A stretch of 64,000 nt of DNA from Gammaproteobacteria bacterium (GCA_021773365.1 JAJFKF010000017.1:1-64000), one strand, 5' to 3'. Positions 17,849 through 26,878 are shown, counted from the first letter of the stretch. Translations and numbers: made by a program. The notes: generated by a model from the sequence alone, not told the origin.

Positions 17849-19089
17849 AGGGCAGCACCACCGGCAGTGCCTATGTGGAGCTCACCGCCCCGCTGGTCGC
17901 CGCGGCGAATGCACGGCCGGGCATCCTGGGACTGGAGTTGCAGGCCTCGTACCGCTATGACACCACCGATATCGTCGGGCGCAGCTGGGCCGGCAGCCGG
18001 ATCGTGATACCTGCGCTCGAGGGGCCGTATCCGCAGGCGGATGTCATTGATGTCAGCGTGGAGGGGAACCAGTACACCCTCGGCCTGCGTTATCAGCCGG
18101 TCGAGCAGCTGGCCCTGCGCGCCAGCTATGGCGAGGGCGTGCTGCCGCCGCCGATCCTCAAGCTGGCGCCGTCCACCTTCCCCGCCAATTTGCTGTTCCT
18201 TATAGCGTCGCGATACACCGATCCGAAGCGCGGCGGCCAGACGCTGACGTCGCTGGCCGAGTTCACCTCTCTCGGCAGTCCTGACCTGCTGCCCGAGCAG
18301 TCGGCGAGCTTCTCCGCCGGGATGATCTTCACGCCGCGATCCCTTCCGGGCCTGCGGCTGTCCGTGGACTACACGAAGATCGACAAGGTAGATGAGATCG
18401 GCAGCATCAATCTGCAGGACCTGATCAATCTGGAAGATCAGGCCTTCGCCAGCCGCATCACCCGCGGCCCGCTGACCCCGGCGGATCAGGCGCTGGGCTA
18501 CACCGGGGGGCCCATCGTCGCACTCGACGGTGGGACGGTCAACGTGGCCAGCTCTTCAATGGAGGCTTTCGATCTGCAGCTCGATTACACCTGGCACACG
18601 GCCCTTGGTGAGTTCCGGGCCAGCGTGATGGGCACCTACCAGCCGCATTTACAGCAACAGATTCTCCGAAGTGAGCCTGTCAAGGAGCGGGTGGGATACA
18701 ACCTCGGTCCGCTGAAGAAGCGCGGCAACGTGGGTCTGACCTGGGCGCGCGATGCCTGGTCCCTGGGCTGGAACATGCAGTACTACGATTCCTACCTGGT
18801 CTACGCGGGCGAACCGATCGATCCCTCGCTCGCAGTGCGGAACGGTTCGCCGGTGATTCCCTCGCAGAACTACCATGATCTATACGGCCGCTACCGCTTC
18901 GGTGATAACCAGCGTTCGCGCTGGGCGGGCCTGCTGAACAATGTCGAGTTGCGGATGTCGGTCAAGAATGTGCTGGACACCTCCCCGCCGATCGTCACCG
19001 ACAACTATCTCGGTTACTTCTCCGTCAGTCCCTACGGCGATCCGCGCCTGCGCAGCTACGCGATTACGTTGAGCAAGAGTTTCCAGTAA
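17849..19089 (+). pseudogene. 5'-truncated TonB receptor remnant (unit 1 subtype)
   Basis: About 413 codons of barrel sequence with no signal peptide, STN or plug. It starts with TGSAYVELTAPL, aligning to about residue 680 of the unit 1 receptor, and ends DPRLRSYAITLSKSF. The frame is open throughout and extends upstream to an ATG at 17758, but the first 30 residues are unrelated to receptors. It could not enter the outer membrane. It keeps ESLG-like features such as PSQNYHDLYGRYRFG, so decay is recent or the reading frame is being preserved, for example by conversion with its relative. Confidence 0.88.
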
Positions 19090-19106
19090 GGGCCGCGGCG
19101 TTTATT

Positions 19107-19142
19107 CGCAGGCGTGGATGGTCAAGCCCATCCGCGCCTGCG
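19107..19142. terminator. Hairpin after receptor remnant
   Basis: CGCAGGCGTGGATGG (19107-19121) pairs with 19128-19142 with a single G-T, 6-nt loop. It lies 18 bp after the remnant stop. No T-run follows. Confidence 0.5.
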
Positions 19143-19271
19143 GTTTCCGGTGGCCGCGCGTCATGCCTACATAAGAGCATGATTTATAAATAAAAAATAA
19201 CAATCTCCGGTTCGCCGGTTCCAGAAAAACCCGCTCACTCGTTACGGCAGCTGTGGGGTCGACCCCCCACG
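19143..19271. other. AT-rich junction between two receptor remnants
   Basis: Non-coding stretch with an AT-rich island (about 19170-19205), a repeated CCGGTTC, and a 12-bp perfect palindrome, GGGGTCGACCCC, ending near 19266. No terminal repeats of an insertion sequence were found. Confidence 0.4.
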
Positions 19272-19912
19272 GTCGCAACCAGTTGACCGCCGCGGACGCG
19301 GCGCTCGGTTACACGGGCGGCACGATCCGGGAAGTGAATGGCCGCACCGTGAATATTGCCAAGAGCCTGATGGAGGCGTTCGACCTCCAGGCCGACTACA
19401 GCTGGGAGACGCGCTTCGGTTCCTTTGCCGCTAACGTGATGGCCACCGTGCAACCACGCCTCTCACAGCAGGCCGCACCGGGCAGCGAGAATATCGACAC
19501 GGTCGGCTACAGCAATGGCCCGTTGAAATGGCGAGCCAATGCAGGCCTGCGCTGGAGTCGTGGCGCCTGGGATCTGAGCTGGAACCTGCAGTACTACGAT
19601 GCCTATCGGGTCTATACCAGCACGGCCTCGGCCACCAGCCGCAACAATCTGGTGCTCGGGCAGGGTACTGAATGGATTCCGACCCAGACCTATCATGATG
19701 TGTACGGCCGCTACCGTTTCGAGAACGCGCCCGGCTTCGCCAGTGGTTTGCTGGAGAACACCGAGCTGCAGATCTCGGTGCAGAACGTGCTCAACACCAG
19801 TCCGCCCATCCTGGCCTCGCCCGCCTACTATGTGGTCAGCGGCTATGCAGCTGAAGGCAACCCGCGCCTGCGGCGCTATTCCATCGCCTTCACCAAGCGC
19901 TTCGGTCGCTGA
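19272..19912 (+). pseudogene. 5'-truncated TonB receptor remnant (unit 4/6 subtype)
   Basis: About 213 codons covering only the last strands of a barrel, from LTAADAALGYTGGTIRE to RRYSIAFTKRFGR, very similar to the C-termini of receptors at 23609 and 34050. The open frame begins upstream at 19253 in unrelated sequence. It cannot be a functional receptor, yet it carries no stop or frameshift. Confidence 0.88.
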
Positions 19913-19926
19913 AGCACGCCTCATGC

Positions 19927-19952
19927 ACCCTCGCCAACCGGATGGCGAGGGT
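19927..19952. terminator. Hairpin terminator candidate
   Basis: ACCCTCGCCA (19927-19936) pairs perfectly with 19943-19952, 6-nt loop. A related hairpin, including flanking sequence, follows the receptor that ends at 31972. Confidence 0.55.
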
Positions 19953-19972
19953 CTTGAGTGCGCAACCGCCAT

Positions 19973-20403
19973 TCAGCTTGAGATTTGTCCAGGCCATCCA
20001 TGCAGCAACGCGGGAAGCCGTTCGACCAGGTACAGCGGCAGCGACATCAGCGGATAATTGACGTCGATAGTGCGGTCACCCTTCCTGACGGAAGTTTCGA
20101 CAGTCTGTACGGACGGCAGATTGCCGTCGAAGCGCACCGCCGGCGATGCGTGTTTCTCGCCGGCGAACTGATGCAAGGACCTGAGGCTTCCCCGGTTGCC
20201 GGCCTTGACCTCCACCGGCACGATCCGTCCCTCCAGCGCCACGACGAAGTCCACTTCCGCGTTGGCCGACCGGCCCTCGCGCAGCCAGTAGGTCACCTCG
20301 CGGTTCGGACTTTCGGCCATCAATGACTGCAGGTGCTGGCCGATGAACTGCTCGGCGTTGGCGCCCTAGTTGACCAGTGCCGAGCTGGACAGGCAGGTTG
20401 ATA
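19973..20403 (-). pseudogene. DUF4143-type AAA ATPase, C-terminal remnant with amber stop
   Basis: The minus frame reads ALVN, stop (TAG at 20366-20368), GANAEQFIGQHLQ, then YWLREGRSANAEVDFVV, PVEVKAG and SLHQFAGEKHAS. This is the C-terminal DUF4143 half of ATP-binding proteins (the AEQFxGQHL and EVDF...EVKxG signatures). The ATPase half is missing, and the TAG probably replaces a glutamine codon. An ATG at 20323 could start a 116-aa fragment, but it is unlikely to be functional. Confidence 0.82.
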
Positions 20404-20405
20404 CT

Positions 20406-20437
20406 CATATAGATTAACAACACTGTTAATCTATATG
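20406..20437. promoter_or_regulatory. Perfect 14-bp inverted repeat, likely operator
   Basis: CATATAGATTAACA (20406-20419) and its exact complement (20424-20437) surround ACAC. It lies between the ATPase remnant and the plus-strand AbiEi-like gene region, 10 bp before a small ORF. It is AT-rich in GC-rich surroundings. Best guess: a binding site of a toxin-antitoxin repressor. Confidence 0.55.
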
Positions 20438-20447
20438 GGCGTTAAGC

Positions 20448-20597
20448 ATGTCTCCCTCAGCCATCCCCCTGACCGCCGAGCTTTCCACCCAGTGGGCCGC
20501 CTCTGCCCAGTACCGGTTTCTGGATGCGCTGATGTCGGATACCCGGCTCGACTGCGCCCACATCGCTAGCGTCGCACTCAATCTGGCGCGTCTTTGA
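20448..20597 (+). CDS. Small ORF of unknown function
   Basis: 49 codons from ATG 20448 (MSPSAIPLTAELSTQWAA) to TGA 20595-20597, directly downstream of the inverted repeat and 13 bp before the AbiEi-like gene. I recognise no family; it may be the head of a truncated gene. The codon usage is high GC3, like the neighbours. Confidence 0.35.
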   Translation: MSPSAIPLTAELSTQWAASAQYRFLDALMSDTRLDCAHIASVALNLARL

Positions 20598-20610
20598 AGA
20601 GAATCCAGTC

Positions 20611-21228
20611 GTGACGGCCGCTCTGACGCGCTTACTGAGCCTGCCCGAGGTGTTTACCTTTGCGGGGTTCTGCAAAATGACCGACCTGTCAGCCGATGCC
20701 GCCGCGGTCTATCTGCGTCGCTGGAAAGTCCGTGGCCTGATCGAGCCGGCGGGCGCGCGCGCCGGTATCTATTTCAACAAGCTGAAACGCGCGCAGATCG
20801 AAAGCTCTGATCGGATTGCCGCGCTGTTGTTTGAATATCCCACCGCCGTCCTGTGCGGGGAATCGGTGCTGCACGCGGCGGGCTGGATTACACAGATTCC
20901 GGCGCGGCTGTCCGTTGCCGTGATGTCGCGGCGCAGTTTCGTGTCGCTGCATGGGTTTGACATCCGCGGCCGGCCACGCACCTGGTTCGGGAAAGTGCAT
21001 GCAGCGGTGAATGCACCCGGAAACGAGCGGATTTACGGCCTCAAGGCCCTGCCGCCTGCTCTGGCGCTGGTCGACCTGTATACGGATGCGAAAGGCTGGC
21101 ATCCGGCGCTGGACGATCTGGACCTCCCGGAGGAAGAAAAGGCAGCGGTGCTGGGCGCAAGCGAACTGTTGCGAGTGAGATTGCCGGCTGCACTCCGCAA
21201 CACATGCGCAGACCGGGAAATAGAATGA
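20611..21228 (+). CDS. AbiEi-like type IV antitoxin / transcriptional regulator
   Basis: 205 aa from GTG 20611 with a GAAGAGA-type ribosome-binding site. The N-terminus resembles the winged-helix AbiEi domain (YLRRWKVRGLIEPAGARAGIYF), and the core shows LCGESVLHAAGWITQIP and SRRSFVSLHGFDIRGRPRTWF, typical of AbiEi antitoxins. In AbiE systems it is followed by abiEii, a nucleotidyltransferase toxin. Here the next sequence is a fecR remnant on the other strand, so the toxin is absent. It may bind the inverted repeat at 20406-20437. Confidence 0.75.
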   Translation: MTAALTRLLSLPEVFTFAGFCKMTDLSADAAAVYLRRWKVRGLIEPAGARAGIYFNKLKRAQIESSDRIAALLFEYPTAVLCGESVLHAAGWITQIPARLSVAVMSRRSFVSLHGFDIRGRPRTWFGKVHAAVNAPGNERIYGLKALPPALALVDLYTDAKGWHPALDDLDLPEEEKAAVLGASELLRVRLPAALRNTCADREIE

Positions 21229-21247
21229 ACAGACGCGGGCTCGTTTC

Positions 21248-21383
21248 TCAACGCACGCGAATGACGATTTCCTTCTCTCCCTGCTCCAGCACCAGATCCG
21301 GCTCACGCGCCGGCAGCGCGGCCAGCGATTCCAGATCGTCGGCGTCGAACACCCTCCCGTAGCGGTAGCGCTCGGTCGCCTCA
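21248..21383 (-). pseudogene. FecR 3'-end remnant
   Basis: About 45 codons ending at TGA (21248-21250), nearly identical to the end of the unit 4 fecR (21899-22040): RYRYGRVFDADD, LESLAAL, EPDLVLEQGEKEIVIRVR. An ATG at 21412 would give a 54-aa hybrid with unrelated N-terminal residues. A direct duplicate lies 650 bp away, with the toxin-antitoxin pair between. Confidence 0.85.
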
Positions 21384-21547
21384 ATCCATAAAAACAGTTG
21401 GTTGCCATTCATCAGGCTGACCTACTTCATGAACATCAATGATTTACAGCGATTCGGTGATGGCTTGGCCAGCCATCCATTGGCTTTCCAATGGTTCCCG
21501 GGCCTTCCGCCTTTACTGGCAATCGGTCAGGGCGGTATTCTCCTCCC

Positions 21548-21763
21548 ATGAGCGCATTAGCCATCAAGGAAATGTCCTGGGACGAGAAGCTGCGGACCAT
21601 GGAGGAGCTGTGGGAATCGCTCAGCTGCGAGGAATCCCGGTTGCAGTCTCCCGCCTGGCACCAGGAGACGCTGCGGAAGACGACCGCACGCCACGAAGCC
21701 GGACAGGAAAAACCGATTGATTGGGCTGCCGCAAAACACGAGCTGCGTAAGCGCGACCAGTGA
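21548..21763 (+). CDS. Addiction-module antitoxin (TIGR02574 / Unstab_antitox family)
   Basis: 71 aa from ATG 21548 (MSALAIKEMSWDEKL). The MEELWESLS...SPAWHQETL...PIDWAAAKHELRKR layout is that of small antitoxins paired with RelE/ParE toxins. Its TGA overlaps the GTG of the truncated toxin (GTGA, 21760-21763), the coupling normal for such pairs. Upstream 21384-21547 has no clear gene. Confidence 0.78.
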   Translation: MSALAIKEMSWDEKLRTMEELWESLSCEESRLQSPAWHQETLRKTTARHEAGQEKPIDWAAAKHELRKRDQ

Positions 21764-21915
21764 AGATCTGGATCCTTCCGTCGGCGCTCGCCGACCTGGA
21801 TCGCGGGCGCAGATTCTACGCCCGGCAAGGTGAGAATCTCGGCCAAATTGGCATGCCCAACTCACAAAGGCGAAGCGCCTTAATTCGCAACGCATGCATC
21901 AACGCACGCGAATGA
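21760..21915 (+). pseudogene. Truncated RelE/ParE toxin
   Basis: Starts VKIWILPSALADLDRGRRFY, then ARQGENLG, matching the first 28 residues of the RelE/ParE toxins that pair with TIGR02574 antitoxins. After about 21845 the sequence is unrelated, and the frame runs into the 3' end of the convergent fecR before a TGA at 21913-21915. A 28-residue head cannot be toxic, so the antitoxin gene is an orphan. Confidence 0.72.
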
Positions 21916-22927
21916 CGATTTCCTTCTCTCCCCGCTCCAGCACTAGATCCGGCTCGCGCGCCAGCAGCGCAGCCAGCGACTCCGGATCGTCCGCGTCAAA
22001 CACCCCGCCGTAGCGGTAGCGCTCGGCCGCCTCGCCCTCCAGCCGCAGCCGCGGCGTGCCGCCGTAGCGGTTGAACTCGCGCACCATCTCGGCCAGCGGG
22101 GTCTCGTTGAATTTCAGTCGCCGCTCGCGCCAGCTCAGCACTTCGCTGAGGTCGGTTGGTGTCTGTTTGTCGATACGGCCATCGCCTGCCACCTGTGCCT
22201 GCTCTCCGGCGCTGAGCAGTTCCTGCGTGGACGGCGTGCCTTCATTGTCCGTGCCGCGTTGGACGCTGACCTGCACCCGGCCCTCCAGCACCGAGACCAC
22301 GGTGTCTTGCGGGCGCTGGTACACGTTGAACTGTGTGCCGACGGCGCGTACCGCCGCCGTGCGGGTGTGGACGGTGAAGGGGCGTGAGGCCTCCTGCGCT
22401 ACCTTGAATACCGCCTCGCCGGCCTCGAGTCTGATATCGCGTGCGTCAGCGGAATAGTCCAGCCGCAGCACGGTGCGGGTATTTAAAGTGACCACCGAAC
22501 CATCCGGCAGCGTGACGGTGCGCTGCTCGCCGGCGACGGTGGTGATCCTTTCGGCCGGCCATAACAGCACAGCCAGGGTGAAGGCGGCCGCAGCCATCGC
22601 GGCGGCCATGGCCGTGTACATGCGCCGCGTGCGGTGGCGGGTGTCTGCTGGTTTGTTTTGTCCGGCGAGCGCCTTGCGGTTCAGTGTCACCACGTTCGGC
22701 GCGGCCTGCGCCAGCAACGCCTCCACGTCGGGGCAGTGCGCGGCATCCAGCGCGCGGATCTCGCGGTCCATCGCCACCAGCTCCAGGTAGTGCTCCACAT
22801 GGAGTTTCGACTCGCGCAGCCACCCGGCGAACGCGGCGCGCTCGGCCGCGCCGCCGTGCCTGAGGGTCTCTATCCACTCGGCGGCGCGCTGCGCCAGCAA
22901 CTGGTCGATCTGTCGTTGTACCTTCAT
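21899..22927 (-). CDS. FecR-family sigma regulator (unit 4)
   Basis: 342 aa. N-terminus RAAEWIETL, FAGWLRESKLHVEHYLEL; alanine-rich membrane segment near 105-122 (AMAAAMAAAAFTLAVLLW). FecR domain with AGEQRTVTLPDGSVVTLN, GEAVFKV, RPFTVHT and AVGTQFNVY, and the C-terminal REFNRYGGTPRL. ATGA overlap with the sigma gene (22924-22927). Its 3' end is the parent or sibling of the remnant at 21248-21383. Confidence 0.94.
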   Translation of the reverse strand: MKVQRQIDQLLAQRAAEWIETLRHGGAAERAAFAGWLRESKLHVEHYLELVAMDREIRALDAAHCPDVEALLAQAAPNVVTLNRKALAGQNKPADTRHRTRRMYTAMAAAMAAAAFTLAVLLWPAERITTVAGEQRTVTLPDGSVVTLNTRTVLRLDYSADARDIRLEAGEAVFKVAQEASRPFTVHTRTAAVRAVGTQFNVYQRPQDTVVSVLEGRVQVSVQRGTDNEGTPSTQELLSAGEQAQVAGDGRIDKQTPTDLSEVLSWRERRLKFNETPLAEMVREFNRYGGTPRLRLEGEAAERYRYGGVFDADDPESLAALLAREPDLVLERGEKEIVIRVR

Positions 22928-23463
22928 GGTTTCTCCAGCACGGTTCGCATGCGCGCGCGGGCTTCGCAGGCATACAGACCCACGGTGCTCACCGACAGGC
23001 CGGTGCGCCGCGCGACTTCCTTGTGAGAGAGTCCGTCGCGTACCGCCAGCAGCAGCACTGCCGCGTGCATGGCGGGCAGCTCGCGCAGGCCCTGCTGGAG
23101 CTGGCGGGCGAAGTCCAGCTGTTCGGCCGCATCGTCCGGCGTGGCATGTTGCAGAGTGCGCTCGGCGGCATCGACGGCGGCAGAGTCATAGGTGAGGGGG
23201 CTTTGTTCCTCTTCCAGCAGGGCATCGGCCACCACATGCGAGGCGATGCGAAACAGGTAGGCCTGGGGGTTGCGCACCGCTTCCGGATGGCCGGTGCGCA
23301 GGAAGCGCTCGAAGACCTCCTGCGTCAGGTCCGATACCTCCGTCGAGCCGCGGATCCGGCGCACCAGGTAGCGATGCAGCCGCGGCGCGTACTGGCGAAA
23401 GGCCAGTGAGACGGCGTGCATCGCCTCGGGTCTGCGGGTGTCGGTTGTGTTCGCCATGGACAT
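22924..23463 (-). CDS. ECF sigma factor, FecI type (unit 4)
   Basis: 179 aa (MSMANTTDTRR; a second ATG lies two codons in). Region 2: EVSDLTQEVFERFLR. Region 4: GLSHKEVARRTGLSVSTVG. Divergent from the receptor at 23609, overlapping fecR by 4 bp. Its sequence groups with the unit 7 sigma factor (same LTQ..FERFL and ASHVV..AL patterns). Confidence 0.93.
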   Translation of the reverse strand: MSMANTTDTRRPEAMHAVSLAFRQYAPRLHRYLVRRIRGSTEVSDLTQEVFERFLRTGHPEAVRNPQAYLFRIASHVVADALLEEEQSPLTYDSAAVDAAERTLQHATPDDAAEQLDFARQLQQGLRELPAMHAAVLLLAVRDGLSHKEVARRTGLSVSTVGLYACEARARMRTVLEKP

Positions 23464-23507
23464 ACAAGAATAGCCCCTGAAACCCTAAGGGGGGCTTTTG
23501 AGCGATT

Positions 23508-23538
23508 TCTTTAGGTTGCAGCGCAAAAGGCCTAAAGA
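23508..23538. promoter_or_regulatory. Nested dyad in divergent promoter (unit 4)
   Basis: TCTTTAGG (23508-23515) and CCTAAAGA (23531-23538) enclose a second small dyad, TTGC-AGC-GCAA. Slightly upstream, AGCCCC and GGGGCT (about 23472-23496) could form a further hairpin ending in TTTT. Function not shown. Confidence 0.42.
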
Positions 23539-23608
23539 TCCGCCGTGGGCGCCCCCCTCAGGGGACAGACCTGCCCGGTTTTCGGGTATAGATTGAGGGG
23601 GAGAACTC

Positions 23609-26600
23609 ATGCGCAGCGTATCGACCATTCTGTCCATCGTCCTGGCCCAGTGCCTGGCACTGCTGCTGTGCGGCGCAACGGCCGCCCAGAGCCCGCGGGT
23701 GTCCCTGGACATCCAGCCGCAGCCGGTGCGCGCTGCCCTGCAGGCCTTCGGCGATCAAACCGGAATGCAGGTGCTCTACCGCATTGGTGATGTGTCCAAG
23801 GATGGCGTGACCTCGGCCGCAGTGAGAGGCGAACTCTCCGCTCGTGAGGCGCTGGAGCGGCTGCTGGCCAACACGGGGCTGAAATACGAATTCATCAATG
23901 AGCGCACGGTGCGTATTTCCGCGCCGGTGAAGTCCGGTGCGGCGGTTGGCACGGCGACTCAATCGATTCAGCTGGCGCGCGTGGAACAGCAGGTCGAGGA
24001 TGAGCCCATCGTCGGTTCAAGCCCGGCCAGTCAAGCGAAAACGGCGGAGCAGGCCGCGCTTGTCAATTCAGCGGGCATTCCCGAAATCCTGGTTAAGGGC
24101 GCGCGCAGCTCCAACACTGACATTCGCCGCACCGAGGATGATGTGCAGCCCTACGTGGTGTTCGATGCGGAGGAGATCGGGCGTTCCATGGCGCCGGACC
24201 TGGAAACCTTCCTGCGAACCCGCCTGCCGATGAATCAGTCGCGCATCAGCGCGGGGCAGTCAATGCTCGGCGCCACGACATCCACTAGCAGCTCCATCGA
24301 TCTTCGCGGCCTGGGGGATGACCAGACTCTGATCCTGGTCAACGGCCGCCGCATGCCGGGCCCGGCCACTTCAAATGGTTTTCTCCAGCCAGACATCAAT
24401 GGCATCCCGCCCTCGGCGGTGGAGCGCATCGAGATCCTGCCCTCCACCGCCGGGGGCATCTACGGCGGCGGGGCCACCGGCGGGGTGGTGAATATCATTC
24501 TGAAGCGCGACTACAACGATCTGGAACTCACTGCCCGTTACGACGGCACCTTTGCCGGCGGTGGCGCGCAGCGGCGCCTGGACGCCACGGCGGGTTTCAC
24601 CCTGGAAGGCGGGCGCACCCATGTCATGCTCACGGCCAGCTACCGCGACGGCAATCCCCTGTACATAGGCGATCGGGATTTTACTGCCCGTGCCCGCGCC
24701 TTGCAGGAGGAGAACAATCATGCCGCCTTTCGCAGCAACTCGATCCCTCTGTGGGGCTACACCACCAACATCAGGAGCAATAACGGCAGCAACCTGGTGC
24801 TGAAGCCAATCTCGCCAGGCGGTGCGGAGCGCCCGCTGAACTCACCCATCGCCTCTGTGCCCGTGGGCTATGCGGGGCCGGGCAGCGACAACGGCGCGGC
24901 GTTTCTGGGCACGGCCGATCAGTACAACCTGGCGGTGGCGGACGATGTGCTGGGCAATCAGTACTCGCTGCTGAACGCCCCCTCGGTGCGCTCGCTGCAG
25001 TTGAGCGTGCGGCGGGAGTTCACCGACCGCATCGAGGCGTTCGTCGATGCCACCCGCTACGACAACCGGTCGGTGCGTATGGGAAGTGGAAGCACGACGA
25101 AAGTTGTTACCCTGCCGGCAGGCCCGAACAATCCCTTCACCCAGGCGGTGCGGCTGTCGGTGCCCCTGGTGGGTTATGAGAACGACAGGATACGCAGCCC
25201 CTCTCAATCCCTGAGCGAGCAGCTCAGCGGGGGAATGATCGTGCGCCTGCCGCGAGATTGGATGGTGCAGGGGGAGTACAGCCTGGGCCGATCAACCAGC
25301 ACCTATGGATTCACGAGAACCCTCCTGAGTGCGGACGGCAATGCCGCACTGATCGATGGGCGGCTGGATCCCTTGAGCGATGTGAATGCCTACCCGCTGG
25401 ATTTCTCCGCCTTCTATCCAGGTGAAACCGGCCGTCGCAACACCGGGGACCATTCCGCTGAACGGGAAAACACTACCCTGCGGGTGTCCGGCCCGCTGCT
25501 GCAGCTCCCCGGCGGCCCTCTGCGCCTGGCCGCGCTGATTGAGCGCCGCGCGCAGTTCACCGGAGATCGAGTGTCAGCCAGCACCTCGCCGACCAGCGAC
25601 ACGACCACCTTCAGCTACTTTCCTGAAGTGGGCTCGAGCACCAACAGCGGATACGCGGAACTGAACGCGCCGCTGGTCTCGGCGGCCAATGCGCGGCCGG
25701 GGCTGCAGGGCCTGGACCTGCGCGCCTCCTACCGCTACGACACCACCGAGACCCGTACCCGGCCGTCTGACGAGAGTTCCGTGCGCGTGCCCTCGCCCGA
25801 CGGTCCATTTCCGCAGGTGCCGTTTCAGACCAACAGCGTGACGGGCAACCAGTACACACTGGGCTTGCGCTACACGCCGGTGGAGAGTGTGATGCTGCGG
25901 GTCAGTTATGGCGAAGGGATATTGCCGCCCGCGCCTGCCCAGCTGTCTGAGTTCGATGCTTCTTTTATCGCATTCGTTTTAGGTAGCTATCTCGATCCCA
26001 AACGCGGCGGGTTACCTGTCAACACCGCAACGATCGAGCAGTATCTTTTCGGCGGCAGCTTGCTGCTGCGCCCGGAGCACTCTGCCAGCTGGTCCGGCGG
26101 TGTGATATTCACGCCGGTCCCTCTGCCGGGCCTGAGGCTGTCAGTGGACTACACCCGGATCGAGAAGATCGACGAGATTGGTGCTCTGGGTAGTCAAGGG
26201 CAGCTGAATCTGGAAGATGATTTTCCGGGTACCATCGTGCGCAATGAGCTGACCGCGGCGGACGCGGCGCTGGGCTACACGGGAGGGACGATTCGGATAT
26301 TCAATGGCGGCAACGTGAATATTGCCAAGAGTCTGGCGGAGGCGTTCGACATCCAGGCCGACTACAGTTGGGAGACGCGCTTCGGGTCCTTTGCCGCCAA
26401 TGTGCTGGCCACCGTGCAGCCGCGCCTGTCGCAGCGGGCCACGCCGGACGGTGCGGATATGGACACGGTGGGCTACAACAACGGCCCGCTGAAATGGCGG
26501 GCCAATGCAGGCCTGCGCTTCAGTCGCGGCGCCTGGGACCTGGCCTGGAACCTGCAGTACTACGATGCTTCCCTGATCTACTTCAGCTCGGACTCTGCAA

Positions 26601-26878
26601 TTTCCCGTAACACTGCAGTGCTCAATCAGGGTTCAGAATTGATTCCGACCCAGACCTATCACGATGTGTACGGCCGCTACCGTTTCGAGAACGCGTCCGG
26701 CTTCGCAGGCGGTTTGCTGCAGAACACCGAGTTGCAGATCTCGGTGCAGAATGTGCTCAACACCAGTCCGCCCATACTGGCTTCCGCTACCAACATCTTC
26801 ACTCAAGGCTACGCCACCGAAGGTGATGCACGTCTGCGACGCTATTCCATCGCCTTCACCAAGCGCTTCGGCCGCTGA
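23609..26878 (+). CDS. TonB-dependent receptor with STN domain (unit 4)
   Basis: 1089 aa. Signal peptide 1-26, STN about 30-105 (PVRAALQAFGDQTGMQVLY), linker motif IQLARVEQ near 120-127, TonB-box-like PEILVKGAR near 158-166, plug with TEDDVQPYVVFDAEE, barrel ending RRYSIAFTKRFGR. Its ribosome-binding site is a GAGGGGGAGA run. From the plug onward it is almost the same protein as the receptor at 34050, with long stretches of identical DNA, whereas the two STN domains differ strongly. Confidence 0.95.
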   Translation: MRSVSTILSIVLAQCLALLLCGATAAQSPRVSLDIQPQPVRAALQAFGDQTGMQVLYRIGDVSKDGVTSAAVRGELSAREALERLLANTGLKYEFINERTVRISAPVKSGAAVGTATQSIQLARVEQQVEDEPIVGSSPASQAKTAEQAALVNSAGIPEILVKGARSSNTDIRRTEDDVQPYVVFDAEEIGRSMAPDLETFLRTRLPMNQSRISAGQSMLGATTSTSSSIDLRGLGDDQTLILVNGRRMPGPATSNGFLQPDINGIPPSAVERIEILPSTAGGIYGGGATGGVVNIILKRDYNDLELTARYDGTFAGGGAQRRLDATAGFTLEGGRTHVMLTASYRDGNPLYIGDRDFTARARALQEENNHAAFRSNSIPLWGYTTNIRSNNGSNLVLKPISPGGAERPLNSPIASVPVGYAGPGSDNGAAFLGTADQYNLAVADDVLGNQYSLLNAPSVRSLQLSVRREFTDRIEAFVDATRYDNRSVRMGSGSTTKVVTLPAGPNNPFTQAVRLSVPLVGYENDRIRSPSQSLSEQLSGGMIVRLPRDWMVQGEYSLGRSTSTYGFTRTLLSADGNAALIDGRLDPLSDVNAYPLDFSAFYPGETGRRNTGDHSAERENTTLRVSGPLLQLPGGPLRLAALIERRAQFTGDRVSASTSPTSDTTTFSYFPEVGSSTNSGYAELNAPLVSAANARPGLQGLDLRASYRYDTTETRTRPSDESSVRVPSPDGPFPQVPFQTNSVTGNQYTLGLRYTPVESVMLRVSYGEGILPPAPAQLSEFDASFIAFVLGSYLDPKRGGLPVNTATIEQYLFGGSLLLRPEHSASWSGGVIFTPVPLPGLRLSVDYTRIEKIDEIGALGSQGQLNLEDDFPGTIVRNELTAADAALGYTGGTIRIFNGGNVNIAKSLAEAFDIQADYSWETRFGSFAANVLATVQPRLSQRATPDGADMDTVGYNNGPLKWRANAGLRFSRGAWDLAWNLQYYDASLIYFSSDSAISRNTAVLNQGSELIPTQTYHDVYGRYRFENASGFAGGLLQNTELQISVQNVLNTSPPILASATNIFTQGYATEGDARLRRYSIAFTKRFGR

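Noticed and set aside
19143-19271. Possible insertion sequence end in the AT-rich island
   Set aside because: No terminal inverted repeats, target duplications or transposase fragments could be found.
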